DNA from: Ruegeria_B marisflavi
GTDB lineage: Bacteria > Pseudomonadota > Alphaproteobacteria > Rhodobacterales > Rhodobacteraceae
Reading direction: 5' to 3'
Assembly (NCBI RefSeq): GCF_025673445.1
Contig: NZ_JAOVQN010000018.1
Coordinates: 50,276-114,275 of the forward strand
DNA length: 64,000 bases
The notes under the pieces were generated by a model. It was not told the DNA's origin, did not search any database, and was given only the letters and a program-made list of their open reading frames with translations. Positions 44,052 to 52,822 of this stretch are shown here, piece by piece. Position numbers and translations under genes: made by a program. Position 1 is the stretch's first letter; each line of letters begins with the position of its first letter.

Positions 44052-44408
44052 ATGGCGCTCAAGATCACCCGCAACAAGGCCGCCCCGCTACCCGAAACCT
44101 GCCCGCTCAGCGAATGCATGGCCATTCTCGGCGGCGCCTGGACGCCCAATGTCATCTGGTATCTCAGCGGCGGCGCGCGCCGCTTCAACGAGCTCAAGAC
44201 CGACATTCCCGGCATCTCGGCCAAGATGCTGACCACCCGCCTGCGCGAACTCGAAGACAAGGGCGTGATCCTGCGCGAGGTGCGGCCCACCTCGCCGCCC
44301 TCGGTCGAATACTCCCTCACCGACCTCGGCCAGGATCTGGTTCCCGCGATCGAGGCGATCGTCGCCGTGGGCCACCGGCTCAAGAAGCGGGACGGCGCAA
44401 CCGCCTGA
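44052..44408 (+). CDS. HxlR-family transcriptional regulator
   Basis: A 118-residue winged-helix regulator. CPLSECMAILGGAWTPNVIWYL followed by FNELKTDIPGISAKMLTTRLRELEDKGVI is the HxlR signature. Cys17 and Cys22 near the start are typical of family members sensing quinones or aldehydes by thiol modification. It is divergent from GST/NTF2/tautomerase, and the repeats in between fit as operators. The start is the only sensible ATG. No good Shine-Dalgarno site precedes it, so translation may be leaderless or weak. Confidence 0.92.
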   Translation: MALKITRNKAAPLPETCPLSECMAILGGAWTPNVIWYLSGGARRFNELKTDIPGISAKMLTTRLRELEDKGVILREVRPTSPPSVEYSLTDLGQDLVPAIEAIVAVGHRLKKRDGATA

Positions 44409-44507
44409 GACGCCAGCCTTTTGCGGCGCATCGCGTCGCGAACGGAACAGACGCGCCCTTGCCCCGCCGCCACCATCGCCCGGAAAATCGGGCAGAGGGC
44501 GCGACGC

Positions 44508-45392
44508 ATGAGCTATTCGACAGGTGTCATTCTGGTGGCGACCGCCGCCGTGCTCTGGTCGCTCATGGGCCTCGCCATCCGCGAGATCCACGAGGCCGGC
44601 ACCTGGGCGATCCTGTTCTGGCGCTCGGCGGCGATGGTGCCCGCGCTTCTGGCCTTTTTCGCCTGGCGCAGGCGCAAGCCCATCCTGCCCGCCCTGCGCG
44701 CCACCGGCCGGGCCGGGCTGATGGCGGGCTTCGGCCTTGTGGTCGCCTTTGCGGGCGCGATCTTTGCCATCCAGTCCACCACCGTGGCCAATGCCGTGTT
44801 CCTCTTCGCGGCCTCCCCCTTTCTCGCCGCTGCGCTCAGCTGGGTGGTGCTGCGCGAAAGCGTGCGGCGCGCCACCTGGGCCGCCATCGCCATCGCCCTG
44901 GTCGGTCTGGTGGTGATGGTGCGAGAAGGGCTGGCGCTGGGGGCGCTGGCGGGCAACCTGGCGGCGCTCGCCTCGGCCATGGGGTTTGCGCTTTTCACCC
45001 TGTCGCTGCGCTGGGGGCGGCTGGGCGACATGATGCCCGCCGTCGCCATCGGCGGCATGCTGTCGATGGTCGTGGCGCTGGGAATGCTCGGGCTCACCGG
45101 CCAGCCGCTCTGGGTGCCCGCGCGCGACATCGCCATTGCCATGGCGATGGGCGCGGGCCTGCTGGCCGTGGGCATGGCGCTCTACACCCTCGGCAGCCAG
45201 GTGGTGCCCGCCGCCGAACTGACGCTGATCACCATGATCGAATCCATGCTGGCGCCGGTCTGGGTCTGGCTGGTCCTTGGCGAAGAGGCCAGCGCAGGCA
45301 CCCTCTGGGGCGGCGCGATCATCCTCGCCGCCGTAGCGCTCAACGCAGTCAGCGGCATGCGGCGAAAACCGGTGATGCCGCCGATGGCCTGA
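44508..45392 (+). CDS. EamA/DMT-superfamily permease
   Basis: A ~294-residue membrane transporter with two EamA repeats and about ten helices, characteristic of the drug/metabolite transporter superfamily. The first repeat contains TAAVLWSLMGLAIREI and QSTTVANAVFLFAASPFLAA; the second ends with VPAAELTLITMIESMLAPVWVWL. The ATG at 44508 follows about 100 bases after hxlR; earlier codons add a non-membrane stretch. Substrate unknown. It may export a metabolite related to the HxlR response, but that is a guess. Confidence 0.85.
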   Translation: MSYSTGVILVATAAVLWSLMGLAIREIHEAGTWAILFWRSAAMVPALLAFFAWRRRKPILPALRATGRAGLMAGFGLVVAFAGAIFAIQSTTVANAVFLFAASPFLAAALSWVVLRESVRRATWAAIAIALVGLVVMVREGLALGALAGNLAALASAMGFALFTLSLRWGRLGDMMPAVAIGGMLSMVVALGMLGLTGQPLWVPARDIAIAMAMGAGLLAVGMALYTLGSQVVPAAELTLITMIESMLAPVWVWLVLGEEASAGTLWGGAIILAAVALNAVSGMRRKPVMPPMA

Positions 45393-45446
45393 CCCCCAAT
45401 CACCTGACCCCTTGCCAAATCGCGCGCGGTGCGGCACCCCCGGCAG

Positions 45447-46631
45447 ATGCAGTTGAACACGATCATCCTGGGCGCAGGCGCCGCCGGCATGATGTGCGCG
45501 GCCCATGCGGGACCGGGCACGCTGGTGCTCGACCACGCCCGCGCGCCGGGGGAAAAGATCCGCATCTCCGGCGGTGGCCGCTGCAATTTCACCAATATGT
45601 ACGCAGGCCCCGAGAACTTCTTGTCGCAGAACCCGCATTTCTGCAAATCAGCGCTGGCCCGCTACACCCAATGGGATTTCATCGACCTGGTGAACCGCCA
45701 CGGCATCGCCTGGCACGAAAAGACCCTGGGCCAGCTTTTCTGCGACGGTTCGGCGAAACAGATCGTCGCCCTGCTGCTCTCGGAGACGGAACGCGCGGGC
45801 GCGACCCTCTGGCTGAACACCAGCCTCAAGGACCTGTCCCATGCCGACGGGCGGTTCGCGCTGACGGTCGAACGCGAGGGCCGGACGGAACGCCTCACCG
45901 CCCGCAATCTCGTGCTGGCCACCGGCGGCAAGTCGATCCCCAAAATGGGCGCCACCGGGTTGGCCTATGACATTGCCCGGCAGTTCGACCTGACAGTGAT
46001 TGAGACCCGCGCGGGCCTTGTCCCCTTCACCTTCCCCGAGGGGCGGTTTGCCCCGCTCGCAGGTCTCTCGTTGCCCGCCCGCCTGTCGAACGCACGCGCC
46101 GCGTTTGACGAGGCGCTCCTTTTCACCCATCGCGGCCTCAGTGGCCCGGCGGTGCTGCAACTCTCCTCCTACTGGCGCGAGGGCGAAGAGATCCGGGTTG
46201 ATCTCGCCCCCGACCGCGACCTTTACACCGCGCTGCGAGACCAGCGGCAGACCTCGGGCCGCCGCGACCTGAGCACCGAATTGGCCCGCCTCCTGCCCGC
46301 AAGGCTGGTCGAGGCGCTGGCGCCGCACCTGGGCCTGTCAGGCCGACTCGCCGACCAGTCCGACAGCGCGCTCCGCGCGCTCTCCGAGGCGCTGCACGAC
46401 TGGCGCCTGACCCCCTCGGGCACCGAGGGCTATCGCACGGCCGAGGTCACGCTCGGCGGCATCGACACAGACGCGCTCGACGCCCGCACCATGGCGGCAA
46501 AATCCCTCCCCGGCCTCTACGCCATCGGCGAGGCGGTGGATGTCACCGGCTGGCTCGGCGGCTACAATTTCCAATGGGCCTGGTCCTCGGGCCACGCCGC
46601 CGGCACCGCGATCGCCAAATCGCAGCGCTAG
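45447..46631 (+). CDS. FAD-dependent oxidoreductase, YhiN/HI0933 family
   Basis: A ~394-residue flavoprotein. An N-terminal Rossmann FAD site (TIILGAGAAGMMCAAHA), the family motif EKIRISGGGRCNFTN, NLVLATGGKSIPKMGATG and a C-terminal YNFQWAWSSGHAAG closing motif are all visible. These proteins are annotated HI0933-like or 'aminoacetone oxidase family'; their reaction is poorly established. A GTG at 45429 would add six residues. It is convergent with murD, with a cluster of inverted repeats between. Confidence 0.88.
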   Translation: MQLNTIILGAGAAGMMCAAHAGPGTLVLDHARAPGEKIRISGGGRCNFTNMYAGPENFLSQNPHFCKSALARYTQWDFIDLVNRHGIAWHEKTLGQLFCDGSAKQIVALLLSETERAGATLWLNTSLKDLSHADGRFALTVEREGRTERLTARNLVLATGGKSIPKMGATGLAYDIARQFDLTVIETRAGLVPFTFPEGRFAPLAGLSLPARLSNARAAFDEALLFTHRGLSGPAVLQLSSYWREGEEIRVDLAPDRDLYTALRDQRQTSGRRDLSTELARLLPARLVEALAPHLGLSGRLADQSDSALRALSEALHDWRLTPSGTEGYRTAEVTLGGIDTDALDARTMAAKSLPGLYAIGEAVDVTGWLGGYNFQWAWSSGHAAGTAIAKSQR

Positions 46632-46645
46632 CCGCAGGCGCAGAT

Positions 46646-46767
46646 GCGAGGCTCTGCCTCGCGCTCCGGAGTATTTGCGGCGAAATGAAGCCCGGACATT
46701 CCCCATATCTTCATTTCGCTCAAAATACTCCGGGGGAGTCACCGCAGGTGACGGGGGCAGCGCCCCC
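46646..46767. repeat. Cluster of intergenic inverted repeats between convergent genes
   Basis: Three palindromic elements lie between the flavoprotein and murD. First, GCGAGGC-TCT-GCCTCGC (46646-46662). Second, a long imperfect inverted repeat: arm 46664-46690 (CTCCGGAGTATTT ... GCGAAATGAAG) and arm 46709-46738 (CTTCATTTCGC ... AAAATACTCCGGGGGAG). Third, GGGGGC-AGC-GCCCCC (46753-46767), touching the murD stop. The GGAGTATTT / AAATACTCC arms resemble a dispersed intergenic repeat common in Rhodobacteraceae. Terminator activity for both converging genes is likely. Confidence 0.65.
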
Positions 46768-48167
46768 TACCCGTCCAGACGCTTTTGCACTTCGGCCATG
46801 AAATTTTCGCCACGCCGTTCGAAATTGTCATATTGATCGAAGCTGGCCGCAGCAGGAGCCAACAGCACGGTATCGCCGGGCTCAGCCTCGGCCATGGCGC
46901 GGGCGACCGCCTCGTCCATGGTGGTGCAGACCTCGCTCTCTGCCTCCAGCTGGAGCGCGAAACCGGCAGCCTCACGCCCGATGACATAAGCCTTCAGCAC
47001 CTCGGCCAAGCCATCGTTCAGCGCCGCGATGCCGCCCTCCTTCTGCAAGCCGCCACAGATCCAGCGGATCCGCTTGAACGCGCCCAGCGCCTTCAGCGCC
47101 GCGTCCACATTGGTGGCCTTGCTGTCGTTGACATAGGTGATCCCACCCGCCTCGGCCACGATCTGGCTGCGATGCGGCAGGCCCGGATAGCTGCGCATCC
47201 CCGCCTCGATCGCCTTCGGGCTCAACCCCAGCGCCCGGCAGGCGGCATATGCCGCACAGGCGTTCTGGTGATTGTGCGCCCCCGGCAGCCCGCGAATGTC
47301 GCGCAGGTCGATCGACCCCGCCTGCCGCCCCTTGCGGTATTCGCTCAGATACCCCTTGCGCGCAAACACCTGCCAGCCCGGCCCGGTCAGCTTGCGGCTG
47401 ACCGACACCCGGATCACCCGGTCATCGCCCGGCCCTTCGGACATCTGCCCGGCCAGGTACAGCCCTTCGGTCTCGTCCACCCCGATCACCGCCCGATCCG
47501 GCCCGCCCTCGGCAAAGAGCCGCCGTTTGGCCGCGAAATAGCCGCCCATGCCGGCATGCCGGTCCAGGTGGTCGGGCGAGAGATTGGTGAACACCGCCAC
47601 ATCCGGCGTCAGCGCCCGCGCCAGATCGGTCTGATAGCTCGACAGTTCCAGCACCACGACCGACCCCTCTTCTCCCGGCTCGATATCCAGCACCCCGCGC
47701 CCGATATTGCCCGCCAGTTGCGAAGGCCGCCCCGCCTCGCTCAGGATGTGGTGGATCAGCGCCGAGGTGGTCGACTTGCCGTTCGACCCGGTCACCGCCA
47801 CCACCCGCGGCAGCGTGTCGAACCCGTCCCACTCGGGGCCCGCGAAGGACCGGAAGAAGAGGCCGATATCGTTATCCACCGGCACCCCCGCCTCCAGCGC
47901 GGCCGCCACCACCGGGTTCGGCGTGGGGTAAAGATGCGGAATGCCCGGCGACACGATCAGGCAGGCGGTATCGTCCCAGACCCCCGCCTTGCGCAGGTCG
48001 CGCAGGCCAAACCCCTCGCCCTCGGCCGTCTCGCGCGCGGCGGGACTGTCATCCCAGCACAGCGCCTCGGCGCCCCCCGCGCGCAAGGCCCGCGCCGTGG
48101 CCAGCCCCGACCGGCCCAAGCCCAAAACCGCCACCTTCGCGCCCGCAAATCCTCTGACCGGGATCAT
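46767..48167 (-). CDS. murD: UDP-N-acetylmuramoylalanine--D-glutamate ligase MurD
   Basis: A 466-residue Mur ligase adding D-Glu. Typical marks are KVAVLGLGRSGLATARAL at the start, VTGSNGKSTTSALIHHIL for ATP, NLSPDHLDRHAGMGGY and YVNDSKATNVDAALKAL. In most relatives murD follows mraY directly; here it is separated from it by a 6.2-kb accessory block, so it must have its own promoter in 48168-48425, the 258 bases upstream, where I see no gene. Confidence 0.97.
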   Translation of the reverse strand: MIPVRGFAGAKVAVLGLGRSGLATARALRAGGAEALCWDDSPAARETAEGEGFGLRDLRKAGVWDDTACLIVSPGIPHLYPTPNPVVAAALEAGVPVDNDIGLFFRSFAGPEWDGFDTLPRVVAVTGSNGKSTTSALIHHILSEAGRPSQLAGNIGRGVLDIEPGEEGSVVVLELSSYQTDLARALTPDVAVFTNLSPDHLDRHAGMGGYFAAKRRLFAEGGPDRAVIGVDETEGLYLAGQMSEGPGDDRVIRVSVSRKLTGPGWQVFARKGYLSEYRKGRQAGSIDLRDIRGLPGAHNHQNACAAYAACRALGLSPKAIEAGMRSYPGLPHRSQIVAEAGGITYVNDSKATNVDAALKALGAFKRIRWICGGLQKEGGIAALNDGLAEVLKAYVIGREAAGFALQLEAESEVCTTMDEAVARAMAEAEPGDTVLLAPAAASFDQYDNFERRGENFMAEVQKRLDG

Positions 48168-48425
48168 GCCTGCTCTCCCTCAAATCCATCCGCCGCCACC
48201 CTGTACCCAGGCCTTGCCGATTTGCAAGCGGGGCCAGTCGGGGATCCGGAAAAGGAACCTGTTCCGGTCCGTGCGGTCGGGCCATGATCTCGACGTACAC
48301 GGTCGTTTTCCAGTGCGGGACAGACCGGGCCGTGATATTTAACCCAGAATGATGGACCTGATCGCATTTTCATTCGGCACAGGCCCGCCCCTCCGTCTCA
48401 CCCGCTCCAGCAAAGGTCGTTCGTC

Positions 48426-48896
48426 ATGACTCGAGATCAAATGATCGCCCATATTCTCGCCGCCAATGCCGTTGCCAAAGGCGCCGCTGAACATGGCCAT
48501 CACCCCTTCGGCGCGGTGCTCGTCGGTCCCGACGATACGATCCTCATGCGCCAGGGCAACATCGACACCGTCCACCATGCCGAAACCGAACTCGCCCGGC
48601 GTGCCGCGTCGGCCTATACGCCAGAGTTTCTCTGGACCTGCTCTCTGGTTACCACAGCCGAGCCCTGCGCCATGTGTGCCGGTACGCTCTATTGGGCCAA
48701 TATCGGACGGCTGATCTACGGTTTTGAAGAGACGACGCTTCTTGCCCTTACCGGAGACCACGCCGAGAATCCGACCCTGAACATGCCCTCGCGGACCGTG
48801 CTCGCATCCGGGCAAAAGAAGATCGAGGTGCTCGGGCCCTTCCCGGAAATCGAAGACGAGCTTGTCGCGCCGCATCGCGATTTCTGGCGGCAATAG
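48426..48896 (+). CDS. CMP/dCMP-deaminase-fold zinc nucleoside deaminase (guanine-deaminase-like)
   Basis: A 156-residue zinc deaminase with His51-Ala-Glu53 in TVHHAETELAR and the zinc cysteines in TAEPCAMCAGTLYW, so the catalytic Glu and metal site are complete. The DHAENPTLNMPSRTVLASG tail matches the guanine-deaminase/tRNA-adenosine-deaminase-like group rather than cytidine deaminase. It deaminates a purine or pyrimidine base. It is the first gene of the insertion between murD and mraY, with no obvious partner. Confidence 0.85.
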   Translation: MTRDQMIAHILAANAVAKGAAEHGHHPFGAVLVGPDDTILMRQGNIDTVHHAETELARRAASAYTPEFLWTCSLVTTAEPCAMCAGTLYWANIGRLIYGFEETTLLALTGDHAENPTLNMPSRTVLASGQKKIEVLGPFPEIEDELVAPHRDFWRQ

Positions 48897-49024
48897 ACTG
48901 CCGGTACCTGCCCTCCGGCTGGCCCCAGCCTTTTCACGCCCGGTTGGTGCCGGAGTTGAAACCCGGGCGGTTCTGCCGCCTTTCCCGTGCAACCAGAGCG
49001 ACGCTCGGCGCAGGCGCGATCTCG

Positions 49025-49861
49025 TCAGACACCGCGCCCTTCGGCCCAATCCAGACGCGAGATGCGAAAGACATCAAGGTCGCAGTCCCTGATGCCGCGC
49101 CCGAAAGCCTCAGAGACAATCCGGTCGATCTCGGTGTCATCGACATCGCCGCCATCTGGATGCTTTTTGGCCGCGGCCAGCAAGTCGGTCAGTGTCTCGG
49201 TTTCGCCTGCCACACCTGCGCTCACCAACAGACCGGCCTTGAACGGCGCCTGAAACAACAGGGACCGGAAATCCAGACAAGCGCCCTTGCCCAGCCTCCA
49301 TATCTCGTAATCAAGAACATCCCGGCCCAGTTGCTGCTCTGGCAGGAAGTCAGCGAACCGCATCTTTCCGGTCCGAGTCATGCCAAGCTTTCCGGCAACG
49401 GCAGAGGACCCCGGATTCAACACGCCGAAGATCACCGCATCGATACTGTCACAGATGTCGCCTTCAAAGGCCCAGTTGATCGTTGCCCGCGCAGCCTCGG
49501 TCGCCAACCCGCCTCCCCAATGGCTTCGCGCAAAGCCATAGAGGATCTCGGGCGTCGGCCCGTGGGATGTCGAAGTCAGGCCGCACCAGCCGATAATCGG
49601 ATCTGACGGCGAAGCATCCGGTCGCTTTTCACGAAGGGCCCAAACGCCATAACCCTCCGCATCCCAATTTGAGTTGTGCCAGGCGATCCTTTGCTGCGCA
49701 CATTCCAGGCAATGCTCCGGCGTCGTCGCCTTGGCCATGATGCTCCGCGTCACCTCGGGGTCAGACAGCACACGCGCAAACGCGGGCACATCGGTTTGTG
49801 TGAAACGCGAGAACACAAGACGATCGGCCTGCGGCGCCAGATCAGATGGTTTTGACGACAT
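49025..49861 (-). CDS. GNAT-family N-acetyltransferase (RimJ-like) with C-terminal extension
   Basis: A 278-residue protein. Residues ~10-180 are a GNAT domain of the RimJ/RimL type: RLVFSRFTQTDVPAFARVLSDPEVTR at the start and EILYGFARSHWGGGLATEAARA as the acetyl-CoA-binding core. The last ~90 residues are not a familiar domain. RimJ-like enzymes acetylate protein N-termini or small amines; which applies is unknown. It is transcribed opposite to the deaminase and the second acetyltransferase. Confidence 0.78.
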   Translation of the reverse strand: MSSKPSDLAPQADRLVFSRFTQTDVPAFARVLSDPEVTRSIMAKATTPEHCLECAQQRIAWHNSNWDAEGYGVWALREKRPDASPSDPIIGWCGLTSTSHGPTPEILYGFARSHWGGGLATEAARATINWAFEGDICDSIDAVIFGVLNPGSSAVAGKLGMTRTGKMRFADFLPEQQLGRDVLDYEIWRLGKGACLDFRSLLFQAPFKAGLLVSAGVAGETETLTDLLAAAKKHPDGGDVDDTEIDRIVSEAFGRGIRDCDLDVFRISRLDWAEGRGV

Positions 49862-50023
49862 TCCGGGATGCTACTCGACACCATGCTATCTGACGAGATG
49901 TTATGTTTTGTCGTCCCTGATCATTAAGCTGCCGCACGTCTCGCATCGCTTTTCACATGCGAACCCAGGCGTGTGTATCGCAACGAAGTGGAAGTCAGGA
50001 CAGGACCGGACTAGTGTCGGACC

Positions 50024-50509
50024 ATGCACATGTTTCGAAATGCCCGCCCGTGTGATGCAGATCGCTGCTTTGAGATCGAGACTTCAGCCTACGAAGGGGA
50101 CGAAGCGGCGACCCGCGAGAAAATCGCCAAAAGGATCGAAATCTATCCGGAGGGGTTCCTCGTCCTAGAAACCGACGGAGAGGTGGTCGGGTTCATCAAT
50201 TCCGGCTGTGCGCATGAGGTCGAAATGTCCGACGAAGAGTTCAAGGAGCTTGTTGGACACGACCCCGAAGCGTCGAACGTCGTGATCATGTCCGTCGTCG
50301 TTGCCCCCGCGCACCAGGGCAAGGGTCTGTCAAAGGCGTTGATGGTCGAGTTTGTCGAGCGGATGAAACGGATGGGCAAGACCACGATACATCTCATGTG
50401 CAAGGAACATCACGTGCCGCTCTATGAGTTGTTCGGATACAGATACATCAGGCCGTCAGCCTCCGACCACGGCGGCATGGCCTGGCACGAGATGTCCATG
50501 GACTTGTGA
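50024..50509 (+). CDS. GNAT-family N-acetyltransferase (arylalkylamine-like)
   Basis: A 161-residue single-domain GNAT. The region VIMSVVVAPAHQGKGLSKALMVEFVERM is the acetyl-CoA site (Q-x-G-K-G). The early FEIETSAYEGDEAATREKIAKRIEIYPEGFLV and late YELFGYRYIRPSASDHGGMAWHEM resemble bacterial arylalkylamine/serotonin acetyltransferases. It transfers acetyl to an amine; substrate unknown. Either of two early ATGs (50024, 50030) could start. Confidence 0.8.
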   Translation: MHMFRNARPCDADRCFEIETSAYEGDEAATREKIAKRIEIYPEGFLVLETDGEVVGFINSGCAHEVEMSDEEFKELVGHDPEASNVVIMSVVVAPAHQGKGLSKALMVEFVERMKRMGKTTIHLMCKEHHVPLYELFGYRYIRPSASDHGGMAWHEMSMDL

Positions 50510-50654
50510 TTGTTGTCGCCATGCAGGCAAGGCCGGTCCAGGCATTTCATCCAGCCCACCGCTCGACCCGATATGTCCAAGCCAACCTCCGGCAACCCAG
50601 CGCGGTTCACAGAGCGGTTTCGCTAGACCCCGGCCATTTCAGCCAATATTGTTA

Positions 50655-52568
50655 ATGGATAGCCCCTCTGGGTCCGTCCCGACACCGAAAGCAATTTCTT
50701 TGGAAAGGCGACTTACAACAATCTTGGCTGCGGATGTTGCTGGCTACAGTCGGCTGATGGAGGCCGATGAACGCAGCACCTACCTTGCACTCCAGATTCA
50801 TCTCAACGAGATCATTAGGCCGCAAATAGAAAAACATGGCGGCCGATTGATTAAACTCATGGGCGACGGTGTGCTGGCAGAGTTTGCCAGCGTGGTGGAT
50901 GCTGTCGGTTGTGCCCTGGAAATCCAAGATGAATGCAGAGCATGGGAGGCGTCCAATGAGACCAAAAGCCCCCTTCTATGGCGGATCGGCGTACACTTGG
51001 GCGATGTGATCAGCGAGCACGACGACATTCACGGAGACGGCGTCAACATCGCCGCGCGACTGGAAAGCCTCGCCAGCCCGGGATCGGTCTGCATCACGCG
51101 GCAGGTCCTCGAACATGCCGCAACGCATTTCAACATCGAATGGCATGATCTGGGCGCTTGCAAGGTCAAGAACATAGAACGCCCCATTCATGTATTCAGT
51201 ACGGTTCCGCAGACGCAAAATGCGAAGAAGCGTCCGAGCAGGATGCAAGTAACTTTACCCCGGCTCGGCGCGGCACTCTTGCTCGTTGCCGGTGTTTCCG
51301 GCGCCGCATACTGGCAGCCCTGGATCCCCCCACAGCCTGAACCGTCGGAACAGGCCGGACTGCGTCAGGAAGACTTACTGCCTTCGTTGGCCGTCATGCC
51401 CTTTGAAAGTCTGTCTGATGAAACGGATAAGGAATATCTCGCAGACGGGATGACCGACGATCTGATCACGGATCTGTCCAAGGTATCCGGGTTGGTGGTG
51501 ATCGCCCGCAATTCGACCTTTGCCTACAAGGGCAGCAACTATGACGTAGGGGAATTGTCCGAAAGGTTGGGCGCCCGGTACATCGTGTCAGGCAGCCTGA
51601 GGCAGGCGGGCGAACATATCCGCATCAACGCGCAATTGGTGGACACAGGAACCGGTGCCAATATCTGGGCGGAACGTTACGAAGGGCACAGCACTGAAAT
51701 CCTCGCCTTGCAGGACGACGTGCGAACCAAGATTGTCGCGGCGCTCAAGGTCAAATTGACCCCCGAGGAAGCCGAATTGTTGTCAAGGCCGATTACTGAC
51801 AGCCCCGAGGCCTATGACGCTTACCTGCGCGCCCGGCAGCAAGAGAGCTTTTTCACCAAGGACTCGACCCTCGCAGCCATCCGTTTCTATCATGAAGCCC
51901 TCGAAATCGACCCGCGCTTTGTAACCGCGAAAGCGCGGCTTGCCTCCGCCTACACGCTTGCCGTGGATTCGAACTGGGTCGCCGATACGAAGGCCACGCT
52001 CGAACTCGCCCGCAGCATGGCACGCGAGGCTATATCGCAGGATGAAAACCTGCTTCTGGCGTACTGGGCTTTGGCCCGTGTCTATACACGCAAAGAGCTC
52101 TTCGATGGCGAAAAGGCGATCGCCAGTTTGCGCCGCACTCTGGAGATCGACCCGAACTATGCGGACGGGCATGCATCGCTTGCCAACGTGCTGCATTTCA
52201 CCGGGAATGCCGAAGAAGGGTTGTCGCATATTGAAACAGCTATGCGGCTGAACCCGCAGTCGCCGTTCTGGTACTATTTCGTTCTTGGGGCGAACCAGTT
52301 TCAACTGATGCAATACGAAGCGGCCCGGGACAGTTTGGTAAAATCGACCGAGCAGAACCCGCGATGGCGGTCCAGCCGGCTTTACCTGGTATCTGTGCTT
52401 GGCCATCTTAATGAAATCGAAGACGCCGAATGGGAAATGGACGAGCTGCGCCTTCTAGGTTTCGAACCCACCATCCAAAACTGGAGCGAAACGATGAAAT
52501 TGCAGGATCCTGTCTACAACGACAGGTTCTTCGAAGGATTACGAATGGCGGGCGTGCCGGAAGAGTAA
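50655..52568 (+). CDS. Class III adenylate/guanylate cyclase with TolB-like and TPR domains
   Basis: A 637-residue protein. A class III cyclase domain at ~16-180 has metal ligands Asp27 (ILAADVAGYSR) and Asp71 (GDGVLAEF), plus the transition-state Asn131 and Arg135 (GDGVNIAARLE). One membrane helix follows (~202-221). Then comes a TolB-like segment (LAVMPFESLSDETDKEYLADGMTDDL, ~240-350) and TPR repeats to the end. This cyclase-TM-TolB-TPR layout is common in Rhizobiales and Rhodobacterales. It makes cAMP or cGMP, probably signalling through the periplasmic or TPR part. The ATG at 50655 is chosen; upstream codons overlap the acetyltransferase gene. Confidence 0.88.
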   Translation: MDSPSGSVPTPKAISLERRLTTILAADVAGYSRLMEADERSTYLALQIHLNEIIRPQIEKHGGRLIKLMGDGVLAEFASVVDAVGCALEIQDECRAWEASNETKSPLLWRIGVHLGDVISEHDDIHGDGVNIAARLESLASPGSVCITRQVLEHAATHFNIEWHDLGACKVKNIERPIHVFSTVPQTQNAKKRPSRMQVTLPRLGAALLLVAGVSGAAYWQPWIPPQPEPSEQAGLRQEDLLPSLAVMPFESLSDETDKEYLADGMTDDLITDLSKVSGLVVIARNSTFAYKGSNYDVGELSERLGARYIVSGSLRQAGEHIRINAQLVDTGTGANIWAERYEGHSTEILALQDDVRTKIVAALKVKLTPEEAELLSRPITDSPEAYDAYLRARQQESFFTKDSTLAAIRFYHEALEIDPRFVTAKARLASAYTLAVDSNWVADTKATLELARSMAREAISQDENLLLAYWALARVYTRKELFDGEKAIASLRRTLEIDPNYADGHASLANVLHFTGNAEEGLSHIETAMRLNPQSPFWYYFVLGANQFQLMQYEAARDSLVKSTEQNPRWRSSRLYLVSVLGHLNEIEDAEWEMDELRLLGFEPTIQNWSETMKLQDPVYNDRFFEGLRMAGVPEE

Positions 52569-52822
52569 TCTGCGAGGCGCGAAAGGACCATCGCACACAG
52601 GGCTGTAAAGACATGCGTTGGGTGCGACGCATATGATTTCACAAGGGGCGCATCGACCAATCGACATTGCAAGCGCGAGAACGTCTGCTTCGAGCCCAAA
52701 CTGGTATGGGCAATTCCGCGAGTTTGCACAATCATAGGCGCCATTTTGACAAAGAGCGCTTGATGCAGAGGCAGGATCAACCGACACTGCGGTCAAACTA
52801 CCGCCCTCTTGGGAAATGTCAG

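Noticed and set aside
44088..45638. A 516-codon minus-strand open frame over hxlR and the DMT gene
   Set aside because: Low-complexity Gly/His/Arg composition antisense to two clear genes.
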